Shown here: positions 53,120 through 60,848 of the stretch, in pieces
Numbering within the stretch: the first letter of the stretch is position 1
Layout: the number at the start of each line of letters is the position of its first letter
Assembly (NCBI GenBank): GCA_035507035.1
Contig: DATJOJ010000074.1
Coordinates: forward strand, 1-64,000
Source: DATJOJ01 sp035507035
GTDB taxonomy: Bacteria > Acidobacteriota > Terriglobia > Terriglobales > Acidobacteriaceae
Direction of reading: 5' to 3'
Length of the DNA: 64,000 nt
Program-made: the position numbers and the translations under genes
Notes under the pieces: generated by a model
What the model was told of the DNA's origin: nothing
What the model saw: only the letters and a program-made list of their open reading frames with translations
The model's database searches: none

Positions 53120-55306
53120 CTACACCGTCACCAGCGGTAGCGTCCGATACTTCTTTCCTGTCAATTTCGTTAACGCATTCACCACCGCTGGTGAAAGCAC
53201 GGGAACCGGAGGTTCGCCGCAGCCGGAGGGCGCTTCGCCGCTGGGAACAATGTGCACATCGACGGCCGTTGGCGCGTCCATGATGTACGGTGGTGTGTAG
53301 CCATCAAAATTGTTTTGCTGCGCGTAGCCGTCTTTGAACGTAATGGCTCCTTTCGCCATTAACTGCGTCACGGCGAAGGCGGATCCCGCCTGGAACTGAG
53401 CCTCGATCGTTAGGGGATTCACTGCGGTTCCGCAATCGACTGCATACGTCGCGCGATGGATCTTCGGTCGATTGTTCTCGATCGAAACATCCACGGCGCA
53501 CGCCACGCCGGTCTCGAATGATTCGTGACACGCATAGCCGACGGCATGTCCTTGCGGCAGACTGTTGCGCCAGGAAACATTCTTCTCCAGAAGATCGAGC
53601 ACTGCGTGCGATTTCTTGGCATCCGCTTTCAATAGCTTTTTCCGATAAGCGATCGGATCCGTCTTCGCCCGTACCGCTAATTCTTCAACCAGTGTCTCCA
53701 TCACAAACGCCGTATGTGTATGTCCGACCGATCGCCACCATAGCACCGGCACGTTCACCTCCGGATAGTGCGCCGAGACCATGAAGTTTGGAAAGTCATA
53801 GTCCGTATCGGAAGCGCCCTCTACCTCTGTGGGATCGATGCCGTTCTTCATCATCGCGGCAAATGGCGTCCCTGCGAGAATCGACTGTCCCACGATCACG
53901 TGCCGCCATGCGACAGGCATGCCATCGGGTCCGATTCCAATCTCGACGCGATGCGCGTACATGGGCCGGTAGTATCCGCCTTGCACGTCATCCTCCCGCG
54001 TCCAAATCAGTTTCACCGGAGTTCCCTTGAAACGCTTGGCGATCTCCGCTGCTTCCCGTTGCACGTGAGAATCGGGCACGGCTCGTCTGCCGAATCCCCC
54101 GCCGGTCATTTCAGTATGAAACGTGACTTGATCGGGTCGCAGGCCCAAAGTTTGCGCAATCGCCATCTGATCGACGGTCTGGAACTGTGAACCGACCCAG
54201 GCTTCCGCCCGCCCGCCATCAAAGCGAATCGTCGTGTTCAGCGGTTCCATCGGCGTGTGAGCAAGGTAGGGAAATTCGAATTCGGCCACGATCCGCTTAT
54301 CCTCGGCGATGCCATCTAACACCTTGAGATCGCCCTGGCTCGCTGCAACCGTTCCCTGCGTTGTGGCAAGTTCCTTGTATTGCTTCGAGAGTTGCGCGGT
54401 GTCGGCCGGCTGCAGACCAGAAAAATCCCAATCAATCTTCAATTGATCGCGCGCCTGCTTTGCCGCCCAGAATTTGTCGGCGACAATCGCCACCCCAATT
54501 CCTTTGTGTAACGTCGGAACCTCAAACACATCCGTCACACCTGCCACATTCCGTGACGCAGAATCATCAACCGATTTCGGCTTGCCGCCAAAGATCGGCG
54601 GGTGCGCAATCACAGCCACTTTCATTCCCGGAAGATCCACGTCCAGTCCAAACTTCTGTGATCCGTTGCACTTCGGCTGGCTGTCCAGTCGCCGCGTCTT
54701 TTTTCCAATCAGCCGGAAGTCGGAAGGATTTTTCAGCGGAACATTTTCAGGAACCTGTACATGGGCTGCAGCTTCCGCCAGATCGCCATATTTCTCGGAT
54801 TTACCACCCGGCCCATAGACCACGCTTGACTCTGTGCGGCATTGGTTCGCCGGCACATTCCATTGCTGTGCCGCGGCGGCAACCAGCATAGCCCGCGTCT
54901 TCGCTCCCAGTTCGCGATATTGCATGAACGAATGCGCAATCGATCCGGAGCCACCGACCATCTGAATTCCGAAGAGCGGGTCTTTGTAGACGTCCGCTGC
55001 TGGCGCGAGCTCGGAGATAACATGCGCCCAGTCAGCATCCATCTCGTCCGCCAGAATCATGGGCAGTGCCGTCTGCACTCCCTGTCCAAATTCCAGCCGG
55101 TTGACCTGAATCACGATCGTGCCGTCCGGTTTGATATGCACGAAAGCGTCCGGTGGATAAGTCTTCGGCTTATTCGGTTCCTGAGCGAGAGCCGGGAAAT
55201 CGAGATACAGCGAAACTAGCAATCCACCCGCGGCCGTTGCGGAAACGCGTAGAAAACTTCGCCGGCTAACATTCAGATCGCTCCCATTGCTGATTGCGGT
55301 CGCCAT
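53120..55306 (-). CDS. Molybdopterin-binding subunit of a xanthine-dehydrogenase-family enzyme (IorB-like)
   Basis: A 728-residue catalytic subunit; ATG 55306 begins a twin-arginine signal (VSRRSFLRVSATAAGGLL), so the enzyme folds with its cofactor in the cytoplasm and is exported. Molybdopterin-binding blocks include FGQGVQTALPMILADE, EMTGGGFGRRAVPDSHVQ and the Glu-bearing GCGEPPVPVLSPAVVNAL that acts as the base. It resembles isoquinoline 1-oxidoreductase beta subunits and aldehyde oxidases. It is 13 bases after the iron-sulfur subunit gene. Substrate unknown. Confidence 0.87.
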   Translation of the reverse strand: MATAISNGSDLNVSRRSFLRVSATAAGGLLVSLYLDFPALAQEPNKPKTYPPDAFVHIKPDGTIVIQVNRLEFGQGVQTALPMILADEMDADWAHVISELAPAADVYKDPLFGIQMVGGSGSIAHSFMQYRELGAKTRAMLVAAAAQQWNVPANQCRTESSVVYGPGGKSEKYGDLAEAAAHVQVPENVPLKNPSDFRLIGKKTRRLDSQPKCNGSQKFGLDVDLPGMKVAVIAHPPIFGGKPKSVDDSASRNVAGVTDVFEVPTLHKGIGVAIVADKFWAAKQARDQLKIDWDFSGLQPADTAQLSKQYKELATTQGTVAASQGDLKVLDGIAEDKRIVAEFEFPYLAHTPMEPLNTTIRFDGGRAEAWVGSQFQTVDQMAIAQTLGLRPDQVTFHTEMTGGGFGRRAVPDSHVQREAAEIAKRFKGTPVKLIWTREDDVQGGYYRPMYAHRVEIGIGPDGMPVAWRHVIVGQSILAGTPFAAMMKNGIDPTEVEGASDTDYDFPNFMVSAHYPEVNVPVLWWRSVGHTHTAFVMETLVEELAVRAKTDPIAYRKKLLKADAKKSHAVLDLLEKNVSWRNSLPQGHAVGYACHESFETGVACAVDVSIENNRPKIHRATYAVDCGTAVNPLTIEAQFQAGSAFAVTQLMAKGAITFKDGYAQQNNFDGYTPPYIMDAPTAVDVHIVPSGEAPSGCGEPPVPVLSPAVVNALTKLTGKKYRTLPLVTV

Positions 55307-55319
55307 TTCGCGTCTCCCT

Positions 55320-55784
55320 CTACGCCAGATGTTGTGAAGCAGTTTTGATGGCCTCGCGGATGCGGACATACGTTCCGCATCGGCACATGTTTCCGCCCAT
55401 CGAGGCTTCAATGTCCGCGTCCGTCGGCTTCGGGCGGCCCTTCAGCAAAGCCACCGCGGCCATGATCTGTCCGCTTTGGCAGTAGCCGCATTGCACCACG
55501 TCTTCCGATACCCAGGCTTCCTGCACCGCACGTCCCACTGGATCCTTGCCGATTCCTTCAATCGTCACAATCGGACGGTTGCCGACCAACGACACTGGCA
55601 GCACGCACGAGCGCGTCGCCACCCCGCCAACATGCACCGTACAGGCTCCGCAAGCCGAGATGCCGCACCCAAACTTCGTTCCCGTCATCTTCAGTTCTTC
55701 GCGCAACACCCAAAGCAGCGGCGTTCCAGGGTCGACCGTCACTTCCTTAGCTTGACCATTGATGGTGAGCTTGTAATTTTCCAT
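55320..55784 (-). CDS. (2Fe-2S)-binding subunit (IorA-like)
   Basis: A 154-residue electron-transfer subunit. ATG 55784 is chosen because MENYKLTINGQ is the family start. The plant-type cluster ligands are C40, C45, C48 and C60 (FGCGISACGACTVH); the second cluster ligands are C99, C102, C134 and C136 (CGYCQSGQ and CRCGTY). Electrons would pass from the molybdenum centre to the cytochrome subunit encoded upstream. It is cotranscribed with it (14-base gap) and with the catalytic subunit. Confidence 0.92.
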   Translation of the reverse strand: MENYKLTINGQAKEVTVDPGTPLLWVLREELKMTGTKFGCGISACGACTVHVGGVATRSCVLPVSLVGNRPIVTIEGIGKDPVGRAVQEAWVSEDVVQCGYCQSGQIMAAVALLKGRPKPTDADIEASMGGNMCRCGTYVRIREAIKTASQHLA

Positions 55785-55798
55785 GACAATCTCCGATT

Positions 55799-56425
55799 TC
55801 AAGGATTGGTTGGACAGGGCATGCCCGCGTCGACCCACGTCCGGGTGGCGGCAACAAATTGTTCATGCGTGAGCGGAGGTCGGGAGCGCAGGGTGCCGTC
55901 GCGCCTCTGGCCCGGATCGAACGCCCAGAGCACCAGCGGTTCTTGCTGATGATGCCTCAGAATCGCCGCGCCGGTCATGCCGCCGTTTTTGGAACGATCG
56001 GTCAGCGATCGGCAGATCTCCGCACTGGAGAGAATGTTATCTTTGGCGTCTTGCCACCGCATCGAAAGCGGCGCCAGATGCCAGTTGTAACCGCCCGGCA
56101 CGCCAGTACTATTCGCGTTCTCGCTCTGATGGCAGGTCGCGCAATTCAAACCCGGCACACCTTTGCCTCCCGGGCCACGCACCACATTGAACAAATGCCG
56201 ATGCCGGTCATCGCCTTGCTGCGGATAGTTTGTTGCCGTATGGCAATTGATGCAGCGTGGATAGGTCAACACAGAATAAACCTGCTGCCATGCAACCAGG
56301 CCGGTGTCGCGCGATGTTTTTGAAGTTGCAACCTGTCCGACAGCGCCGGAAGGTGTGAATGCCGCTGTGCACAGCAACAGAAGGCCAGACAGCCATCGCA
56401 ACCCTGAGCTTTCGGAGCGCACCAT
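55799..56425 (-). CDS. Exported c-type cytochrome subunit of the IorAB-like enzyme
   Basis: A 208-residue protein with a signal anchor or peptide (about 10-30) and two heme-binding CxxCH motifs: C58-IN-C61-H62 and C95-AT-C98-H99. It is first in the operon with the 2Fe-2S and molybdopterin subunits, so it should be their electron acceptor in the periplasm. Later segments (DPGQRRDGTLRSRP, VAATRTWVDAGMPCP) fit the family known as isoquinoline 1-oxidoreductase subunit. It makes the complex a three-part, membrane-independent dehydrogenase passing electrons to the respiratory chain. Confidence 0.85.
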   Translation of the reverse strand: MVRSESSGLRWLSGLLLLCTAAFTPSGAVGQVATSKTSRDTGLVAWQQVYSVLTYPRCINCHTATNYPQQGDDRHRHLFNVVRGPGGKGVPGLNCATCHQSENANSTGVPGGYNWHLAPLSMRWQDAKDNILSSAEICRSLTDRSKNGGMTGAAILRHHQQEPLVLWAFDPGQRRDGTLRSRPPLTHEQFVAATRTWVDAGMPCPTNP

Positions 56426-56538
56426 GCTGAGTCTCCTGGACCCGACTTCTGATCCCGAAAAATTATATTGGACTGAGCTTACTCTCGAAAGGGCGCCGGG
56501 AAAGCATTTTGGCTAAATCTCGGGGGAACTAGGGCATA

Positions 56539-56778
56539 ATGAACTCAATGAAACAGCCACCGAGGATTAGGTGGAGGGCATTTCTCGTCTTTTGCGCGAT
56601 CTTCTACCCAGCTTGCTTCCTCTTGACTTGGCTGCGGGAAAATCACTGTCTTCCATACTCAACAGTCAACCCACGGCCGTGTACGTACTTGTCGAATTCC
56701 GGGATCGCGACGTTCTCCGCGGTCGTGACCATCGCCGCTGCCGCACTCATAGTGCCCAAGCTTCCGAGATGGAAATAA
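56539..56778 (+). CDS. Small two-helix membrane protein, hypothetical
   Basis: A 79-residue protein with two hydrophobic stretches (about 14-30 and 54-71) joined by a Cys-containing loop (C37 and C48) and a basic start and end. The loop may form a disulfide if periplasmic. AGGGC lies before ATG 56539. No family recognised. It is 116 bases upstream of the zinc-ribbon-like gene. Confidence 0.5.
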   Translation: MNSMKQPPRIRWRAFLVFCAIFYPACFLLTWLRENHCLPYSTVNPRPCTYLSNSGIATFSAVVTIAAAALIVPKLPRWK

Positions 56779-56894
56779 TTGAAAGGGAGCCACTCCCGTC
56801 CTGTTCCCGGTGTAGCACCGCCAAAATCCTTCGAGTAAAATGAAAACTGGTAAGCCCGATCTGGCGGAATCGCCGCTCAGCGAGGATAGAGCCT

Positions 56895-57221
56895 TTGGCC
56901 ACAACTGCAACCTTAGCCGCGCCACAACTCCCGCACCATAAAGTAAAATTTAAGAAGCCCGGACAGCGCTCCTGCAACGAGAAAGACGCTAAGGGCAAGT
57001 TCTGCGGCGGGCATCTCAAGCGCTGGTTTTACACCACCGACGTTCTCGAGCAGCAGTGCGGCGACGTGGAGAAAAGCTGGGGCCGCGAAGCCGAGGTCTA
57101 TCGCTGTGAGCACTGCAAAACCCTGTATCTGCCGAACCCCGAAGATACCGGAGGCCTGAATGTCGCAGGCCGGGGGCAGACTTCGGTCTTCGGCCTGACG
57201 GTGCCTGCAAAAACCAAATGA
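56895..57221 (+). CDS. Zinc-ribbon-like small protein coupled to the LeuA-like gene
   Basis: A 108-residue protein with five Cys residues: C27 and C37 (SCNEKDAKGKFCGGHLK), C55, and a CxxC pair C71/C74 (YRCEHCKTLY). This is a zinc-ribbon-like arrangement. The start is TTG 56895 with GAGG upstream; no ATG lies near. It overlaps the next start by four bases (ATGA), so it is translationally coupled to the LeuA-like synthase. Its role is unknown; a metal-binding accessory protein is a guess. Confidence 0.6.
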   Translation: MATTATLAAPQLPHHKVKFKKPGQRSCNEKDAKGKFCGGHLKRWFYTTDVLEQQCGDVEKSWGREAEVYRCEHCKTLYLPNPEDTGGLNVAGRGQTSVFGLTVPAKTK

Positions 57222-58459
57222 AGTCTGAACTTATCTACGATTGGAATCACGTTCATCCCGCTTCTCTGCGGCCGATGGGCCACGTGTTGCTCAACGATGA
57301 AACTCTTCGTGACGGCTTGCAGTCGCCCTCCGTGCACGACCCGTCTATCCCCGAAAAAATCGAAATCCTGCATTTGATGGAAGAGGTCGGAATCGATTCT
57401 CTCGACATCGGCCTGCCCGGTGCTGGCCCGCGCGCCATCGAACAGTGCGAAGCCCTCGCCCGCGAGATCGTTCAGCACAAGCTCAAAATCACCGCCAATT
57501 GCGCCGCTCGCACCCATCAAAACGACATTCGCCCCATCGCCGACATCGTGCAGCGTACCGGCCTCGACATCGAAGCCGCGACCTTTCTCGGTTCCAGCCC
57601 GATCCGCCGCTACACCGAGGGTTGGACCGACGATTTTCTTCTGGAGACCACCGAGAGCGCCGTGAAATTCGCCGTCTCGCTCGGTTTGCGCGTGATGTAT
57701 GTGACCGAAGACACCACGCGTTGCGATCCCGAGATGGTCAAGCGACTCTATGCGGCCGCGATTAATGCTGGCGCGCGCGCCGTCGTGATTTGTGACACCG
57801 CTGGCCACGCTACTCCCATGGGTACTTTTGCGCTGGTCAAATTTGTGATGGACGAGGTGGTGAAACCCTCCGGCGAAAAAATTCGCGTCGATTGGCACGG
57901 CCACTGCGATCGCGGCCTCGCAATCGCCAATTCGATGGCAGCTCTAGTTGCTGGAGCAGACTGTGTTCACGCCACAGCTCTCGGAATTGGCGAGCGCGTA
58001 GGTAATACCCAGATGGATCAGATGCTGGTGAACCTGAAGCTGATGAACATACCCCCCTGGGGCGATCAGGACCTTACCAAGCTGAAGCAGTACTGTGAAG
58101 CGGTTTCCCGCGCTACCGGCGTCCCGATTCCCGTGAACTATCCCGTCGTCGGAGAAGACGCTTTCCGTACTGCTACCGGCGTCCACGCCGCAGCGGTCAT
58201 CAAAGCTTACAAAAAGCACGACATCGAACTCGCCAACACTGTTTACTCAGGTGTGCCATCGCACGTGTTCGGTCTCGAGCAGGTCATCGAAATCGGCCCT
58301 ATGAGCGGCAAATCGAATGTTTTGTTCTGGCTTGAGCGCCATGGCATCCCGCCCGCCGACGATCTCGTCGACCGCATCTACACGCGCGCCAAAGCATCCG
58401 ACCATACTCTCAGCGAGGCCGAGGTCCTGGAGTGCGTCGAGCGCGCCGAGGCTCACTAA
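57218..58459 (+). CDS. LeuA-like acyltransferase of the DRE-TIM family (2-isopropylmalate/citramalate/homocitrate synthase type)
   Basis: A 413-residue Claisen-condensing TIM-barrel enzyme that joins acetyl-CoA with a 2-oxo acid. The DETLRDGLQSPSV block is the name-giving DRE motif, and the metal-ligand HGHCDRGLAIANSM is the HxH motif; ALGIGERVGNTQMDQ carries the GxGERxGN CoA-side motif. It lacks the about 120-residue C-terminal allosteric domain of feedback-regulated LeuA. Which 2-oxo acid it uses cannot be told. Closest guess by HxH form and length is a LeuA/citramalate synthase-like enzyme. Confidence 0.85.
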   Translation: MKSELIYDWNHVHPASLRPMGHVLLNDETLRDGLQSPSVHDPSIPEKIEILHLMEEVGIDSLDIGLPGAGPRAIEQCEALAREIVQHKLKITANCAARTHQNDIRPIADIVQRTGLDIEAATFLGSSPIRRYTEGWTDDFLLETTESAVKFAVSLGLRVMYVTEDTTRCDPEMVKRLYAAAINAGARAVVICDTAGHATPMGTFALVKFVMDEVVKPSGEKIRVDWHGHCDRGLAIANSMAALVAGADCVHATALGIGERVGNTQMDQMLVNLKLMNIPPWGDQDLTKLKQYCEAVSRATGVPIPVNYPVVGEDAFRTATGVHAAAVIKAYKKHDIELANTVYSGVPSHVFGLEQVIEIGPMSGKSNVLFWLERHGIPPADDLVDRIYTRAKASDHTLSEAEVLECVERAEAH

Positions 58460-58495
58460 CCTACGCTCTATTTTGTCGCCTTGGGCGAAGCAGAC

Positions 58496-58514
58496 CGATT
58501 CGCCTCGCGAATCG
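58496..58514. terminator. Short perfect hairpin after the LeuA-like gene
   Basis: CGATTCGC, a three-base loop and GCGAATCG. It lies 37 bases after the stop, without a T-tract, so it is a weak terminator candidate. Confidence 0.35.
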
Positions 58515-58694
58515 ATCTGGGAGTCGCAGGGCCCATTGCCCGCCTATAGCGCAACCGGCACAATCAAGGGATTTCTATCACGAAGCCTCAAGCCTGAGCC
58601 TTGCACCATCGTCGAATTGGTGAAGTGTGTTGATCGCTCACTGACGCCATCCGTCACAATGCGTTACACTACCCCGTTATTTCTGGGAGGAATC

Positions 58695-60794
58695 ATGCGC
58701 CGTCTCTTATTGCTGGTAGTAGTTTGTTTGACCTTGCCCGCGTTTGCTCAAGCCAAGCGTCCTTTCACCTTCGACGACTTGATGGCTCTCAAGCGCGTCG
58801 GCGAGCCAGAGGTTTCCCCCAATGGGAAATGGGTGATCTTCAGTGCAGTCGAGGTCAACTTGCAGGCAAACACGAAAACGCCGCACATCTGGATTGTGCC
58901 GCTCGCGGGTGGGCCGGAGCGGCAGATTATCTCCGACCAGTCAGCCGACCGCCCGCGCTGGTCACCTGACGGCAACCGCTTCGCATTCACTTCGACAAAA
59001 GAGGGCGGCTCGCAAATCTGGATCGCGGATTTCGATGACGCTGCCGGAACTGTCACAGGAGTTCACAAACTGACTTCCATTGCGACCGAAGCCAGCGGCG
59101 AACTCTGGTCGCCGGACGGAACGAATATCGCCTTTACGTCCGATGTTTATCCCGAGTGCGACGGCCCTCCTGCCGCCGAACAGACCTGCAACGCAAAGAA
59201 GCTCAACGAAGCCGCGACCTCCAAGGTCAAAGCGCAAATCTTCACGCATCTTCTCTATCGCCACTGGAACGCTTATCGAGAAGGGAAGCGCAGCCACATC
59301 TTGGTGGTTTCGGTTGATGGCGGTGCGGCCCGCGATCTGACTCCCGGTGACTACGATGCTCCCGTATTCTCGCTCGGCGGGCAGGACGATTACGCTTTCT
59401 CGCCCGATGGCAAAGAACTCTGCTACACCTCGAACCACGACAAAAATCCCGCAGCCTCAACAAACAATGATTTGTGGATCGTTCCGGTTAACTTTGAGGC
59501 CGACGCCTCGCCGACCCAAGTCGTCTCGCAAACCAAGAACATTACATCCGACAATCCCGCCAGCGATTCTTCGCCGCTTTATTCGCCCGATGGCAAGTAC
59601 ATTGCCTATCGCGCGCAAAAGCGCCCAGGATACGAGAGCGATCGCTTTCGGTTGATGTTGTACGACCGCAAGACGGGAGAAAAGAAAAATTACACCGAAA
59701 CTTTTGAGAACTGGGTGGACACGTTTATCTGGGCTCCGAACTCCCGGCGCATTTACTTTAGCTCGGAGATCGAAGGCGTCGCGCCAATCTTCAAACTCGA
59801 TCTTACTGCTCCCGTGCCAAAGCCGGTTCTTAACAAACAGGATGCCACCGGATACAGCGACAACATGGCCGTTACGAACGATGGCAAGCTTATGGTGTTC
59901 ACCCGGATGTCGTTGCAGTTCCCTAACGAGATTGCGAAATTAGATTTGTCCTCTGAAGGGGGCGTTCAGTTTCTTACTCATATTAACGACGCCGTCCTTT
60001 CGCAAGTCTCCATGTCGCCGATCGAACCATTCTGGTTCATGGGCGCGCATGACCAGAAAGTCGAAGGCTTTTTCCTCAAGCCGCCCAACTTCGATCCCAA
60101 CCAAAAATATCCGCTCAAGTTTATTGTTCACGGCGGACCCGAGGTTCCTGTCGGTGACGAATGGAGCTATCGCTGGAATTCCGAATTATTCGCCGCCAGC
60201 GGATACGTGGTCATCGAAATTAACTTTCACGGTTCGCCCGGCTACGGACAGAAGTTCACCGACGCGATTAACGGCGACTGGGGCGGCGCGCCATTCGAGG
60301 ACCTGATGAAAGGCCTCGACTACGCCGAGCAGCATTATCCGTTTATCGATGCAGAGCGCGAGTGCGCCCTGGGCGCGAGCTACGGAGGCTACATGATGAA
60401 CTGGATTCTCGGCCACACCGATCGTTTCAAATGCATCGTTACTCACGACGGCATGTTCAACGCCGAATCCGCATGGGGAACCACGGAGGAACTCTGGTTC
60501 AACGATTGGGAATTCAAAGGCACGCCCTATACGAACCGGGCGCTGTATCAGAAGTGGTCGCCCCACCAGTACGCGAACAACTTCAAGACGCCGACGCTCG
60601 TGATTCACGGCCAGCTCGATTACCGGCTCGACGTTTCCGAAGGGTTCCAGCTTTTCACCACGCTGCAAATGCGTGGCGTTCCGTCAAAAATGCTCTATTT
60701 TCCCGATGAGGGCCACTGGGTGCTGAAGCCGCAGAACTCGCAGCTTTGGTACAAGACGGTAAACGATTGGGTCGATCAGTGGACGAAGAAATAA
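58695..60794 (+). CDS. Exported S9-family prolyl oligopeptidase-like peptidase
   Basis: A 699-residue peptidase; ATG 58695 has GGGAGG before it and opens a signal peptide (MRRLLLLVVVCLTLPAFAQA). The first 380 or so residues are WD40-like beta-propeller blades with SPDG turns (VSPNGKWVIFS, WSPDGNRFAF). The alpha/beta-hydrolase domain has the catalytic Ser562 in GASYGGY, Asp642 in GQLDYRLD and His674 in DEGHW, the order expected for acylaminoacyl-peptidase/DPP4-like enzymes. It should cleave small peptides in the periplasm. Single gene. Confidence 0.92.
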   Translation: MRRLLLLVVVCLTLPAFAQAKRPFTFDDLMALKRVGEPEVSPNGKWVIFSAVEVNLQANTKTPHIWIVPLAGGPERQIISDQSADRPRWSPDGNRFAFTSTKEGGSQIWIADFDDAAGTVTGVHKLTSIATEASGELWSPDGTNIAFTSDVYPECDGPPAAEQTCNAKKLNEAATSKVKAQIFTHLLYRHWNAYREGKRSHILVVSVDGGAARDLTPGDYDAPVFSLGGQDDYAFSPDGKELCYTSNHDKNPAASTNNDLWIVPVNFEADASPTQVVSQTKNITSDNPASDSSPLYSPDGKYIAYRAQKRPGYESDRFRLMLYDRKTGEKKNYTETFENWVDTFIWAPNSRRIYFSSEIEGVAPIFKLDLTAPVPKPVLNKQDATGYSDNMAVTNDGKLMVFTRMSLQFPNEIAKLDLSSEGGVQFLTHINDAVLSQVSMSPIEPFWFMGAHDQKVEGFFLKPPNFDPNQKYPLKFIVHGGPEVPVGDEWSYRWNSELFAASGYVVIEINFHGSPGYGQKFTDAINGDWGGAPFEDLMKGLDYAEQHYPFIDAERECALGASYGGYMMNWILGHTDRFKCIVTHDGMFNAESAWGTTEELWFNDWEFKGTPYTNRALYQKWSPHQYANNFKTPTLVIHGQLDYRLDVSEGFQLFTTLQMRGVPSKMLYFPDEGHWVLKPQNSQLWYKTVNDWVDQWTKK

Positions 60795-60803
60795 CCTGTC
60801 GAC

Positions 60804-60838
60804 TACCCCACTCAACTGAATTCAGGTTGAGTGGGGTA
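60804..60838. terminator. Perfect 13-bp hairpin between convergent genes
   Basis: TACCCCACTCAAC (60804-60816) pairs with GTTGAGTGGGGTA (60826-60838). The loop TGAATTCAG is itself near-palindromic. It separates the S9 peptidase gene from the convergent 992-residue gene. Confidence 0.75.
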
Positions 60839-60848
60839 TCCGCTTCTC

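Noticed and set aside
58317..58694. In-frame extension upstream of the S9 peptidase start
   Set aside because: The signal peptide and GGGAGG Shine-Dalgarno mark the start at 58695; the extension would overlap the LeuA-like gene by 143 bases.
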